From positions 2,728,001 through 2,792,000 of the forward strand of contig OZ237735.1 in assembly GCA_965178125.1 (NCBI GenBank): 64,000 nt of DNA, given 5' to 3'. Numbering within the stretch: position 1 is the first letter of the stretch; each line of letters begins with the position of its first letter. Of the stretch, positions 46,345-58,419 are shown one piece after another. The translations under genes and the position numbers were made by a program. The notes below the pieces were generated by a model. It was not told where the DNA came from. It was given only the letters and a program-made list of their open reading frames with translations, and did not search any database. The DNA comes from Bilabrum cf. latius. Its lineage: Eukaryota; Bigyra: Bicosoecida; Bigyra; Bicosoecida.

Positions 46345-48238
46345 TTATTCGGCCAGGAATTCGGCTTCAATCGTGGACCACTCGTCTACAGGGTCGTCTT
46401 GATGCCTCACAGGGGTGTCCTCTGGCATGTAGCCCGCCTCGACCCACGCGAGCATCTGGGCTGTGCTGAAGGGGCCCTGGTGTTGGCCCTGCTTATCGCG
46501 GTACGTCCACACTGGAGCGGTCTCGTCTTCCTCGTCTTCCTCTTCGCCTTCAGCACCAGCATCTGCCGGCTCGGGGGCTGCATCGGCCGGTACCACCCCG
46601 TTGGCCTCCGCTGCCGGAGTCTCTGCCGATTCCACTGGCTCAGGCGCGGCTCCGCTCGATGGTTCATCAGCGGCACCACCTCTGTGCAGCAGCGCAGCCG
46701 CAGAAGGAGCTGCCGCCACCTCCCTCGCTTCCACGTCAGCTTCCACGTCGTCCTCCTCCTCTGCCTCCTCGGGCAGTTCGAATGCCTGTCCCACTGTCTT
46801 GAAGAACCCGAACTGCTCCTGGTCCCTGTGCCTCAGCGGCTGCTCTCCGGGGAAGTGCCCAGCCTGCACCCACTCGTCCATCTGCTCGGTGCTGAAGGGG
46901 CCCTGCCCCCGCTCCTGGGCGTCCTTGTAGAACCACACCGGGTCATCGGGGGCGTCGAAGGCAGCATCCACCAGCGCCTCCCATACAGGATCGTCTTCTT
47001 CCTCTTCTCCCGCCTTTTCCTCCGTATTCAGCACCTCTTCAGCCTCCTCCTTCGCTGATTTTGATGCTGATGCTTCCGCTGTTCCACCGTCGTTAATGGA
47101 TGCCGCCGGAGGCTCCCTGGCAACGCCCTCGCCCACCACTTCGCCTGCTCCACCCTGCGCCGCCCCACCCCCGCCCTCCTGCTCCTGCTCCTGGATCTTG
47201 TCCTCCGCCATGGCCAGAATGTCCTCCACCGTCGAGTAGGATTCCCAGCCGTAGTGACAGATGAGCAGGTCTTTATCCCAGAAAAATCCAGCCGAGAACC
47301 ACTGCGAAAGTATGGAAGGGAACACAGTGATTGTGGGCAGAACAATGACGAAACACCTCGTGCAAGGCGCAGCTGTGACCCTCGCACCACGACGACAAGA
47401 CCCCTCTGGTCTCGCCCGAGAGCGCTGCCAGCAGTGCAGTCCTCACTTTGTACATCTTCTTGCCCTCAAAGGGCCCCTGCTGCTTCTCGTCTGCGTCGAT
47501 GAAGTACCACTGCTTTCCTTGCGCGAAGAAGTCCTTCACCCAGGGGGTATACCTCTTGATCTCGCTCTGGCTCACCATGCGGTCCTCGGGCTTGGACGCA
47601 GCCTCGGCCACCTGGCTGTCGCGAGCCGCCTCCTGCTCGGCCTGCTCGGAGGCACGCAGTGCGGCGGCCTCTTCCTGCGCGGCCCGCTCCGCCCTGTCCA
47701 TATCCCCGCTCCTCTCTGCCTCTGCCCTCTCCCTGCCCTTGGCCAGCGCGCGGTGCTTGAGCCTGGCCGCCTCCAGCTGCTTCTGCCGCCGCTCCTCCAG
47801 CGCGATCCCTGCAGCTGCTCGCATGACATCATCGGCATTATCAGGCAAAAATGCGCGGTCATCCTCGGGGAACACGTCGCGGAACTCGCTCCAGGTGCTG
47901 CCCAGCTGGTTGGCCACGCCCTGGGGAAAGCTGGAGCCGGGCTGAGGGGCGGCCCGCAGCAGCATCTTGTCCGGGCGCAGGTACCCGCTATCTAACCAAT
48001 GACGCATTTGCTCCCATGAAAACGGACCCTCTACTTTCGCGTAGTACCATAATGGCGCGTCGGCACCCAATCCTTTCGCTTGGGGGTGCTCGCTAAATCC
48101 TCGAAAGCAATTGCGGCAAATCGTCGCTCTCCAATGGTTAGGGCGGAAACTGAGACAAGCACGTGGTGCCATTCTACCACTTGGGGTGCCGGCGGCAGCC
48201 GCTCCCGCTTTGCTGCGTTTTCCCGTCGTCGTAGACAT
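46345..48238 (-). CDS. Protein with four GYF domains
   Basis: Exons 47447-48238 and 46345-47301 give 582 aa and end in TAA. The 145-nt intron (GTGAG donor, TTCGCAG acceptor) splits the second GYF domain. Four GYF domains follow the pattern W-x-Y/F...GPF....M...W...G. They are WYYAKVEGPFSWEQMRHWLD (residues about 58-95), QWYFIDADEKQQGPFEGKKM, VWFYKDAQERGQGPFSTEQM and VWTYRDKQGQHQGPFSTAQM. Between them lie a Lys/Arg/Glu-Ala coiled-coil region (about 130-215) and Glu-rich acidic linkers. Near the N-terminus is a cysteine motif (FRPNHWRATICRNCFRGFSEH) that looks like a small zinc site. GYF domains bind proline-rich peptides with PPG[W/F/M/L] cores and act in splicing or translation control. The gene has no in-frame TAG. 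Confidence 0.88.
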
Positions 48239-48818
48239 GGCTCGGTATGCAATTCCTGCGCACGGGGCGATTGCCAGCACCAATGCAAGAGGATGGGCTC
48301 AGCTTTGGCGACGGAAGTGATTTCATATATCATGAATGGTTGTACTGTGTAACCATAGGCGCCAGCTATGCAGAGACCGTGGTATAAAATAGGTTGCACA
48401 AACGACTTCGAGCCGTTTGAAGCCGTGGAACGGAGCCCGCCCATGGAGTAACACGCAAACGACCACCTCAGCGATGTACCCATGACCAACGAAATAATCG
48501 AATCACGAGCAGACCCAAACTCCGTGGCTTGTCCTCAATTACCCATGAGCTTGCTCCGGGTCAGTAGCGGCTCTGGTGTCTTGCTTGCAAAACTTCTACA
48601 ACCATTCAGACACTTCTTCCACAAAGATTAATACTTACTCGATTCAAAAGCTCGAGAAAACTTAAGCAACCGAAGGGATCAGGCGCTACCAGTTGATTCT
48701 GTGAATTGGATCGCTTCTGCTTGCGACCACACAACAAAATATCTTCATCTTCAAACATAGGTTACAACCGTTCCCGACCCAAAATTTCTTCGTGCACAGT
48801 ATTTAAGTCCGTACAAGT
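48239..48818. other. Divergent intergenic region
   Basis: About 580 bases between the GYF gene (-) and the ADP-ribosylglycohydrolase gene (+). The minus strand of about 48300-48483 has a short hydrophobic open frame from an ATG, too weak to call. The sequence is AT-richer than the genes and likely holds two promoters. Confidence 0.4.
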
Positions 48819-50354
48819 ATGGATAGAGAGATTTTGCTCGATAGAATCAAAGGTCTTGTCTTTGGAATGGCGATGGGTGATGCGGTGGGATTGTCAACGG
48901 AGTTTATGTCCAAAGCGTAGGTTGAAGAGCAATATGGCACTCTTTTTGCAGACGGCAAGTACACATTTCGAGATATCAGGTGGAATAATCACAATCGTAG
49001 GTGGGCATGCGGTGACTGGACCGATGATACGGACCAAGCCATACTCCTGATGCAGAGTTTTGCGCAGCATTGGGGCCCAAGGGAAGCTTCATCACATGCA
49101 CACGAACCGCCAATACACGATTTTGCGAAGCGTCTCAGGTACTGGGCAATGTGTGGGTTTCCCGAGCTTGGTGATGAAGGAGGCATGGGCCTTGGCCTGA
49201 CCGTGAGCAGGTCAGTTTTTTCTCCTGAGTTCTTCGATAACCCAATCAAGTGCGCCGAGGCAGTGTGGGAGGCGTCTGGCCAGTTTCTCGCTGCCAATGG
49301 CGCAGTGATGCGGACCGCACCCATTGCAATCGCAACACTCGATGATCGAGCAGCATCATCGCGAGTTGCTGCGCAGCTGGCGCGCGTCACTCACGCCGAT
49401 CCTCGTGCGGTTGGGAGCGCCGTGGCCGTCACGATTGCGTGTAGAGAGGTCCTCTTGCGCGGGCTGGCAGGTGTAGGAATGCCTGCTAGCGATTCCAAAG
49501 CCCGAGCAGAGACAGGAGCGATAGCAGCCAGTGAGAGCAGCAGCGATACCCCTGCAGCCTCCGAAGAATCCAGGCGTGCGGCGGTCCCGGGACCTGTAGA
49601 ACTTGACGAGCTTGTGCAGCTGGCATTGGAAGTTGCCAAGCCGTACTGTAATCAGGTCGGGTACATGGACATGGGCACAGGGGAGGAAGATGAGGAAAAG
49701 GAGGAAGGTAAGGAAGGGAGTACCAAGGCCGAGGCGGAAGAATCACCGGTCGTTGGAGGAGATGCAGCATCGTCTGGTGCTGGTGCAGGTGCAGGTGCTG
49801 GTGCTGGCTCGGGTGCTGGTGCAGGTGCAGGTGCTGGTACAAGCACCCCGGCGCGCAAGTCGAAGCGGAAGGGAGGCTATGACCCCTCCACTGCGTTTGA
49901 GGAGCTGCGGACACACCTGCTGGCACCGACCCTGAGCGACCTTTCGCTGGACGATAGCAAGACAATGGGTTACACCTTGAAGACAGCAGCCGCGGGATTT
50001 GCCGCGATTCGGCAGCACGGGCCGGACTTCAGGCGGTGCATCTGCGCCATCACTGGCGAGGCAGGTGACGCGGACACCAACTGTGCGGTGGCTGGAGCCC
50101 TGCTTGGTGCCGCCACAGGGTACAAGGGCCTGCCCGCGGACTGGCTGGAGGCCATGCCCCACCGAGAGTGGCTGGAGTATCAAGTAGAGTGCTTCCTCGC
50201 GGCAGTGCGGCCCGAGCTTGGTGTGCGGCCGTCCGACGAGAAGGTGGCGAGCATGACAGAAGCCAGCCGCATGGCGCAAGAGGCCGTGGCGAGGAACAAG
50301 ACGGAGGGAGAGGATGCAGAAGATCGCAGCACGGGTGGGTGCCGACCTGCCTGA
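48819..50354 (+). CDS. ADP-ribosylglycohydrolase family protein
   Basis: Single exon, 511 aa, ATG 48819 to TGA 50352-50354. One TAG is read as Gln in SKA-Q-VEEQYG. The family signature is clear: N-terminal GMAMGDAVGLSTEF, the first metal-binding motif GDWTDDTDQA (about residues 65-74), and the second metal motif GDADTNCAVAGALLGA (about 415-430). These residues bind the two Mg ions that catalyse removal of ADP-ribose from protein or from small molecules. An Ala/Gly repeat (49776-49848) and an acidic Lys/Glu stretch form a large insertion in the middle, which explains why it is longer than typical 300-360 aa members. The substrate (arginine-, serine-linked or free ADP-ribose) cannot be told from the sequence. 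Confidence 0.92.
49776..49848 (+). repeat. GGTGCA/GGTGCT repeat coding a Gly-Ala run
   Basis: Hexanucleotide repeat in a disordered insertion of the ADP-ribosylglycohydrolase. Confidence 0.85.
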
Positions 50355-50606
50355 CGGAGAGGTGTGTGTGTGGAGGAGGGGGGGCGGGGGCGGCTTATAG
50401 ATATCCGTGTCTGTTGTTCGTGCATGAGGGCATTATGTTGTAGGCCCAAGCAGCTCTACGCCCATCTCTATTTTTCTTGCTCCTGGTGTACCTTGATGAA
50501 TTTCATTGCGGCATCGCCACCCAAGGGGTTGGGATATCAGCTTCAGATTCCCCGATCGCCCGAGCCCCACCAAGTCCCCACCCAACCCCAAACCTTCTCA
50601 CGCCGC

Positions 50607-53600
50607 TCAGTCTCTCGTCAGCCCCTTGATCGCATTCCCTTGCATCAGCCGCGCCCTGGCCTCGGCATCCCCACGTGCCCGTGCCTCCCGCGAGGCCTGA
50701 GCCCGCCGCCCGACGTCTCTTGCACTCGGGGGATCCGCCCTGGCCCGAAGCACCTTGAAGGGCTTGCGGTTGCCCCTGGCTCCCTTCCAGCTCGGCCCCG
50801 GCGCCTGGGCTGCCCTCATGTCGTCCCTCGCCGCCTCGATGCGAGCCGCCTCGCCGTGTCTCTCGATCCACTTGAGTCGGAACTGGGCCAGCCGCCACTC
50901 GCGCCCCTGCCACTTGAGTCGCCCGTCCGCCTCGGAGCCGTCTCCGTCTTCCTCTTCCTCTTCCTCTTCCTAACCTCCTTCATCCTCACGCCCACCCGCA
51001 CCGCGGCTCCGCATCATGTCCCTGCTTTCAGTCCCGCCTGCCCCCACACCGGGCGCAGACACGCCGTCCCCCGCCACCCGCGCCAGCCACCTCCACGCGT
51101 CCGATCCCTGCCAGCCCTCCAGCCCGTGTCCTCCCGGCACTGCCACCACCCAGTCGACGAAGTTGTCCAGGTCAAGCTACCCGGCATACTCGAGCGCGCG
51201 GTGCCTCCGGTGAGGGATCGGCTTCCGGCGCTTGCCCTGGCCCCTTCTCCCCTTGCCAGCGCCCCCGCGGTCTCGCGATTTAGTGGACGATGATGCGTCC
51301 ACCAGCGGCTGCCCTGCCCCCCCGAGAGCCTGTGACAGGCTCCCATCGAAAGCAGCCACCAGCCTGAGAGCATCCACGGGGGCCACGCGCAGGCCGGCAG
51401 AGGCCAGGGCCTGTCCCAGCTCCACGTGGCTGAGCACACCGTCACCGTCACCGTCCTGGGCCCGCAGCTTGCGCCGGAGCAGCTGCTCAGCCGCCTTGGA
51501 GGTCACCGGCAGCGACCTGCGGAGGGCGATCCTCAGCCTCAGCAGCCGCCCCGGGTCCATGGTGCCAGGGAGGGGCACCGCCCTGCCGACTCCCCAGCGC
51601 TCCTGAGGGGCGGCAGCGGCCCGCACCCGCATGTCCTGCAGCATCTTCATGGACTCTGCGGCCTCGGGGCGGGCGGCGGGCGGTGGCGGGGCCATGCTGC
51701 CTGCGCCTCTGCCGCTGGCGTGCAGGGGCAGGCTAGGGGCACCGGCGAAGGGGCGCGAGGGGTCCGTGTCCCAGGCCCCCCGCAGCTTGAGGAAGCCCAC
51801 GGGCCGTCCCGGGGGCACGTGGGCAGGCAGGGGCTGCTGCTGGGCCGCTGCACTCGACACAGTTGGGTCATATCCCTCCGCCACGGGCTGTAGAGAGGCG
51901 ACTGGTGGCTCCGGCAGCACCTGTTCCAAAGGCCCCCGGGTCGAAGACGACGATGAAGTTCTCGCTAGCTGTTGCGGCTAGGCTGGGGTGAGTCCGCCTG
52001 CCTCGTCGGGCAGGTCGCCACTTGCATCTCTGGATGCATCGTGGTCGCTGTCCTCGCCGAGCGTCCCCAGCGCCGCCTGTTCCCTGCCCCTCGCCTCCTC
52101 CGCTGCGCCCGCGTGGCCTACTCCGAGGAAAGGGACCCCTTCTTCCGCCCCCGGCTGCCTCCAGATGCTCACCGGCTGGTACTCGGCTGCACCCAGGACT
52201 CTGCGAGGAACATCACTCGCACGATCATGCTGCCCTCCAGCACCGCCCCCGTTGTCGCCTCGGTGCACCGCGTGCAGCTGCACGTGCGGGGACCCACCCG
52301 TGCGCGTGACGGGGCCAGGCAGCGCCGGCTCGCTCCACACGGGCCTCATGGCCAGAGCGGAGGGCGCCCCCGCCGCTTGCACTGGAGCTTCTTCTGCCCC
52401 GCTGGTTGACGCACCAGCAGACTGCGGAGCTCGAAGGGCCGCCCGCGACGGGCCTTTCTGCTGCCTGCCCTGGGCAGCGGGCTCCTCTTCCTCCTGATCC
52501 GCTTGGAAGGCTGGCACCTCCTCCTCCCTGGACCCACTATCGAGTGCCCCAAAGTCGCTCTCGCCCTCGCCCCCGACCTGCGCATCCAGCATGCGCCCTG
52601 CACCCACGAGTGCAGTCTCCAGACCCTGCGCCCTCACAAACGCCAGTCCAGACGCTGCCCCCGCCGCCTTGGCAGCTGCAGCCACCTCACCCTGGGACAG
52701 CCTTGCCCCGCACCTTTCCAGCACCGCCACCACGTCGCCCAGGGGCACCACCGCACCCTCGCTGGCGCTCCTGGACCGCTGACCCCCCCTCGCCCGGAGC
52801 GCCCTCGCAACCAAATCGCCCGCCTGGGCCGCTGACGATAGCCCCGTGCCCCGCTGCACGGCGCGCAAGAGGAACGCTGCCCCACCCATGCCCGCCCGCA
52901 GCGCCTTCATCTGGGCCTCGCTGTGCACGCGGGGCTTCCGCACCTCCACTCCACCGGTGGACCGACCCCCAGAGGACAGGATTCCCCCCGCGGCAGCCGC
53001 ACCCCCAGGTCTCGTCAGTCCACCCGCCCCCACGAACTCATCAGCCCCCCCTCGCCCCACACCCGTGCCCCTGCCTGCCATGAAGCCGGCAATGCCCCCG
53101 CGCACCGCCGCCACGTCTCCGTCGTGGTGCGCGTGTACCCCAGAGGGACCGTAGCGCAGGGGCGACCCGGGGGCTCCTCCCCGGAACGCAGCCCCCGCAC
53201 GCTCGGGCCTTGGCCTCGAGGACTCCCTGTCTAGCGGGCCCCGCATGGCCTCGTCCAGCGCGTCCCCAGTCGACACTGGCCTGGGCCCGCCCCTCCCGAA
53301 GGGCCCCAGCAGCGCCCTCGCGCTGCCCGTCACAGACCCCGGAGCCAGGGCACGGGCCTCGGCTGCCCACGGAGCAAACTGCCCCTGCCCCTGCCCCTGC
53401 TTCTCCTCGCCCACCACGGGAGAAGCGCCGGTGCCGTACTCTGCCTCTCTCTCCCCCCCGCCGGTGCGGTCCGTGGGCTGTCCCGCTGCCCCTGCCCCTG
53501 CACCTGCCACTGCAGGCAGGCCGGGCACGAATGCCCCACTGGCCTGGAGCTGGGACCCCGCAGCTCGCAGCCCAGGGGGCGCCTTCTTCCTGCTGCCCAG

Positions 53601-54303
53601 GCGAGGGCCCATCCCCGCCCTGCTCCCCATGAACTCGTCACTGCCACTCTCAAAAACGAGGCCCCCGCCCCCGCTCGTGCCGCGGGTGGCGCCATCCGTC
53701 CACGTGGATTCCTCCGCGCGCTGGATCGCCCCCAGCAGGCGGCGGTAGTCCACCACAGGCACCGCGCTCACCACTGAGGACGATCCAGCGCTCGCACTGC
53801 CAGTGGTGCCACCTGCACCCGGCTCCTGCCCCTGCCCCAATGCACCGCTTCCCGTTCGCAAGGACTCGGCCGCTGGCTGGGCTCTCAGGCGAGTGACTGC
53901 GCCGGCTCGCTTCGCCATGGCCTCGATCTAGTCCCTGGACAGATCCAAACCAAGCCGACGAAGCGCCGTAGAGGCTCCGCTGAACGTCACGGTGCCCGTC
54001 TGAGCCGAATCGAATGCCTGGAACACCGCTCTGGCGTTCTGGCCTGGGCGAAACACGCGAGGGGCGGCGTTCCGCATCACCGACACGGGGTCATTTCGAG
54101 CATTCGGTAAGCTCGGGGGTTGGATGTTGCTCTTCGAATCCTCGCCAGAGCTACCAAACGGTGCCACCCGGTGCGCCACACCACGAGCTGCATCGCGGAG
54201 GCCACGACGTCGAAGAGGTTGACCCTAGGGGTCTAGAAAGCATCTGCGGGACAAATTGATGCGATTTTAAAGAAGATCACTTCATATGCGGTATGTACCT
54301 CAT
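50607..54303 (-). CDS. Long EF-hand protein (about 1,213 aa)
   Basis: The minus-strand frame is continuous from 54243 to TGA 50607, with TAGs at 54225, 53928, 51978, 51177 and 50970. A tiny first exon (54299-54303, ATG+AG) and a 55-nt intron are possible but weak, so the start is uncertain. An N-terminal degenerate EF-hand pair reads ARAVFQAFDSAQTGTVTF and RRLGLDLSRD-Q-IEAMAKR, with Q coded by TAG. A second degenerate pair lies near residues 380-480 (VVAVLERCGARLSQGEVAAAA). A canonical calcium loop DGDGDGVLSHVE (ligands at 1, 3, 5 and 12) lies near residue 930. Between them is long Gly/Ala/Arg low complexity. The C-terminus is basic and helical. Spacing of paired EF-hands in a long disordered chain is common in flagellar and centriolar proteins; that localisation is inference. 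Confidence 0.7.
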
Positions 54304-54844
54304 GCTCTAGCAGATAAAACGGCCCCTGTCGGTTCACTTTGCATTTGATACCTTACTCATCGTATTCTCCCGTAGATACGTGCGTTCGCGAGCCAGCTGA
54401 TGCACACAACTGAGACATACCGCAGGTGACCGGCAAGTACCGAGTAGAACCGGTTGCACTCGCGAATAGACGCAAATTGTCCAGTTTACGACTCGACAAC
54501 TACCGAACGTTCCACCGGCGGGTTCGATCATTTGTGGATTCCGGAAACCGGACGCGGCCGTGCGCGTCGACGCTTCTTCGCGCAGATCAAGCGCGCCGCA
54601 GCCAGATTGCTGTGCGAACTCAAACAACAAAGCTTTGTCTTTTCTGTAGGGAGCTTGCTTCCCCGAGGTTTGCAGATCAATTCGTGGCAAGTTGCACTAG
54701 TTCTTGTTGCCCCGTCATCACTCCACGCGGATCCACGTCGGGAGCACCAGCCTCGACGTAAAAGCACGGCCTCGCGGCCAAAGAGACACCATATAGCGCC
54801 GGCGCAGTAGCGCAGGCATTGCATTAAGTAGGATTCATAGGCAC
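54304..54844. other. Divergent intergenic region
   Basis: About 540 AT-richer bases between the EF-hand gene (-) and the G6PDH-hexokinase gene (+). No gene or RNA is recognised; promoters of both genes are expected here. Confidence 0.45.
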
Positions 54845-57800
54845 ATGGCGGCGTCTGGTGCTGGCAGCGACGATTCGGCGGGAGGATCTTCAGTCCCCCA
54901 GTCGTCTTCGTCGTTCGAGGTAGCCCAGAGCCGGGACGCGTTCACGTTCGTGGTCTTGGGAGCAAGCGGAGATTTGGCTAAGAAGAAGACGTACCCAGCT
55001 CTCTTTGAGCTGTACTGCGCAAAGCTCCTGCCACGCAAGGTGCAAGTCATCGGGTACGCAAGGTCCAAGCTGTCCGATTCTGACCTGCGCGACCGGCTAA
55101 GACCGTTTCTGGAAAAGAAAGCAAAGCAGCTGATGGAAGAAGACAAGGTCGATGGCTTCCTGGAGCTGTGCTCGTACAGTTAGGGCCAGTACGACAGCCC
55201 CTCCGACATGAAGTCTTCCATGGAGGATGCGTCGGCCGCGGAGAAGGAGCTTTCGGAGACGGGGCGGGCCAACCGCATCTTCTACCTCGCTGTGCCTCCC
55301 ACAGTCTTCGTGGATGCCGCAAAGACGGCTCGGGAGGGCGGCTTCGGCAGCTCTGGCTGGAACCGCGTGGTGGTCGAGAAGCCCTTCGGGCACGACGCGG
55401 CGAGCAGCGCCGAGCTGTCTCGGGACATGAAGTCTCTGCTGAAGGAGGAGGAGATGTACCGCATCGACCACTACCTGGGCAAGGAGATGGTCCAGAACCT
55501 GATGGTGCTGCGGTTCGCCAACGCCGTGTTCGAGCCGTTGTGGAACCGTGAGCACGTGAGCATGGTGACCATCACCTTCAAGGAGCCCTTCGGGACCGAG
55601 GGCAGGGAGGGGTACTTCGACAAGTTCGGTATCATCAGAGACATCCTGCAGAACCACCTGCTGCAGGTGCTGTCGATCGTGGCCATGGAGCCCCCGGTCA
55701 GCCTCGCGGCCGAGGACGTACGCGACGAGAAGGTCAAGGTGCTTCGGTGCGTGCCTCCCGTGCGGCCCGACGACGTGGTGGTGGGTCAGTACGGGGCCTC
55801 TTCCGATGGGGAGAGGAAGGCCTACAGGGACGGGAGCCCGGAGGTGGCGGACAGCACCGCGCCCACATTCTGCACGTCTGTCATCTGGGTGCACAACCGC
55901 CGCTGGGCGGGGGTCCCCTTCGTGCTCAAGGCGGGCAAGGCGCTGAATGAGCGCAAGGCCGAGATCAGGATCCAGTTCAGGGACCCGCCGCAGATGCTTC
56001 TGGGAGGTGCGCGGCCCTCGGTGGCAGAGCAGTACGGGCAGGGGCCCGGGCCTGTGGGCGCCGCCCAGCTGCAGCGACAGCAGAGCGGCGCCGACTCGAG
56101 CGACGGCGGGACGGTCGTGTCGGGGCCCAAGCAGCCCCTGTACGGCTACCGCAACGCCGCGAACGAGCTGGTGATCCGCATCCAGCCCGACGAGGCAGTG
56201 TACCTCAAGATCCTGTCCAAGCTGCCCGGCCTGCAGACCGCCGCTGTTCCCTCCGAGCTCGACCTCAACTTCAGCAGCAGGTTCCCACTCAAGAGGGCCC
56301 CGGAGGCGTACGCCCGGCTGCTGCTGGACGTGCTGCGGGGGGACCAGTCCCAGTTCGTGCGCACGGACGAGCTGGCAGCGGCCTGGGAGGTGTTCACTCC
56401 GCTGCTGCACCGGCTCGAGGGCACGGATGGGGGCCCGCCCGTGCAGCCGATCATCTACAGGTACGGCAGCCGGGGGCCGACGGAGAGCGACGACCTCATC
56501 CGGCGCATGGGCTTCAAGCGAGACGAGAGCTACGACGAGTCTTGGAGGCAGGCCACTGACCCGGACGAGCTTCGGCAGATGCGCGACTCTCTGCAGCTAT
56601 CCACGGGCACGCTGCTAACGCTGGTGAACCAGATGCTGTCCGAGATGGAGGCAGGGCTGGCCAGAGAGGACTCTGGATCCACCATGAAGATGATCTTCAC
56701 TCACATCCAGAAGGTGCCCACGGGTCGGGAGGAGGGCAGGTACTGGGGCGTGGACGTGGGTGGGTCCAACCTGAGGGTGCAGCCAGTGCGGCTGTCCCCC
56801 GACAGCAAGGGCAAGCTGGACGTGAGCGTGGAGGAGTGCAAGGTGGGCGAGGCCATCCCCGAGGAGGTGCGGATGGGGGACGCCGATGGCCTCATGAGCT
56901 ACCTGGCCAGCAAGATGAAGGACGGCGGCGTGCAGGACGGAGACGTGGTGGGCTTCACCTTCTCCTTCCCCGTGCGTCAGACGGCCATCGACGAGGGCGA
57001 GCTCATCGCCTGGACCAAGGAGTGGGGTGTCAGCGGGGTCGTGGACAAGCCCCTCGTGGCCATGCTGAGGGCCGCTCTCGTCAAGGTCGGCTTGGGCGGC
57101 GTCAAGATCGCGTGCATGCTGTCGGACACAGTGGCCACGCTGCTGGCGGCCAGGGCTGCAAACCCGGCGTGCGTGTGCGGGGTGATCTTGGGCACGGGCA
57201 CCAACGCGGCGTACGTGGGGCCGTGCGCCGGGATCAAGAAGCTGTCCGGGGAGCAGCGGGCGGGCGGGCTGGCCGTGATCAACACCGAGTGGGGCGCTTT
57301 CAACTCGCAGAAGAACAGCAGCGTGCGCATGCCGCTGACTCCCTACGACAATGAGATGGACGAGCAGATGAGCTGGGCCTCGCCCGGCACGCAGCGCTTC
57401 GAGAAGATGATCTCGGGCGCCTTCCTGGGCCCCATCTGCAGGGTCGCACTGCAGCACCTGGTCAAGGCAGGTATCCTCTTCGCGCACGGGGAGGGCGAGG
57501 GCAAGGGCGGCGAGGGGGAGAAGCCCAAGGGCCCGTACCGCCTGCCCGAGGACTCCCCCCTGCAGCCCGGCTGGCAGCCATCGGGTCCGTCTGATGTGCG
57601 CTTCGAGACTCGGATCGCATTTGACGCGGTGCGGGACCGCTCGGGAGACCTCATGTACGTAGAAAAGGCTCTCAGGGAACAGCTGCAGGCCCCGGGGAGC
57701 ACACTCAAGGAGCGCAAGATGGTCCGGGAGGTGTGCGACCTGGTGGTGCGCAGGGCGGCCCGACTCACGGCGGTGGGTATCGCTGCCGTGCTGCAGCAGG

Positions 57801-58267
57801 CAGGGACCATCGGCGGGTCTGGCGTGGACACGAGTCGGTGCCTGACCAAAGGGGCTGCATGCAGCGGCGTGGACGCTGCTTCCAGCGGGGCCGGTGCGTC
57901 CGAGGACAAGGGCGCGGAGAAAGAGGAGAAAGAGGGGGACGACGAGAGCATTTCGAGGGGCAGGTCGGGCACCAGCGGGTCCGTGAGCGGCTCCTTGGAG
58001 GGCAGCGGCCTGCCGGTGGTGGCGATCGACGGGAGCGTGTTCCTCAAGAACAGGGACCTGGAGGCAGCCCCGGGGGAGAAGAGCGACCGCATCGGCAGGG
58101 GCTTCGACCGGTGGGTAGGGGAGGCTCTGGGAGACCTGGGCGTGCGGTGCCGGCTGGTGGAGGCCACGGAGGGGTCCAGCCTGGGGGCGGCCGTGTGTGC
58201 GGCCATGTACGGGAGCGAGGCCGTGGATGCCAAGGAGGGCGCGGCGGCGGCGGGGACCAGCAGCTGA
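54845..58267 (+). CDS. Glucose-6-phosphate dehydrogenase - hexokinase fusion enzyme
   Basis: Single exon, 1,140 aa, ATG 54845 to TGA 58265-58267; one TAG (55181, residue 113) in SYS-Q-GQYD of the dehydrogenase. Residues about 30-550 are a complete G6PDH: NADP-binding [11 protein letters not shown] (38-48), EKPFGHD, the active-site RIDHYLGKE (206-214), [14 protein letters not shown], and the family's C-terminal YGSRGP. Residues about 565-1,130 are a complete hexokinase: lead-in helix, phosphate-1 motif [11 protein letters not shown] (635-645), sugar segment GFTFSFPV and WTKEWG, catalytic Asp761 in [19 protein letters not shown], Glu815 in [20 protein letters not shown], adenosine motif DGSVFLKN and [10 protein letters not shown] Ser/Gly/Glu-rich insertion lies before the last hexokinase motif. 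Product: glucose to 6-phosphogluconolactone with ATP and NADP. No targeting peptide is obvious, so it is probably cytosolic. Confidence 0.95.
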
Positions 58268-58419
58268 TCGATTTGCGATAGCGAGGCCTTGGGACCCATC
58301 GGCCCGGCGGTGTGGATCTGGCGTGCAGGGGGCGGGCAGCTGATCGATTAGTGATGCGCGCATGGCATCGAGAAAGAAATTAAGAGAATTCAACAAAGCG
58401 TGTCCTTCGTTGCATCCGA

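Noticed and set aside
48303-48483. Minus-strand short hydrophobic open frame upstream of the GYF gene
   Set aside because: No stop before it runs into the GYF leader in another frame, no splice signal and no known family.
48800-48807. TATTTAAG as a TATA box for the ADP-ribosylglycohydrolase gene
   Set aside because: It is only 11 bases before the ATG, too close for a normal transcription start.
54845-58267. G6PDH-hexokinase junction as an assembly chimera
   Set aside because: The frame is continuous, the linker has the same composition as both halves, and no repeat or low-quality-looking sequence lies at the junction. Long reads would settle it.
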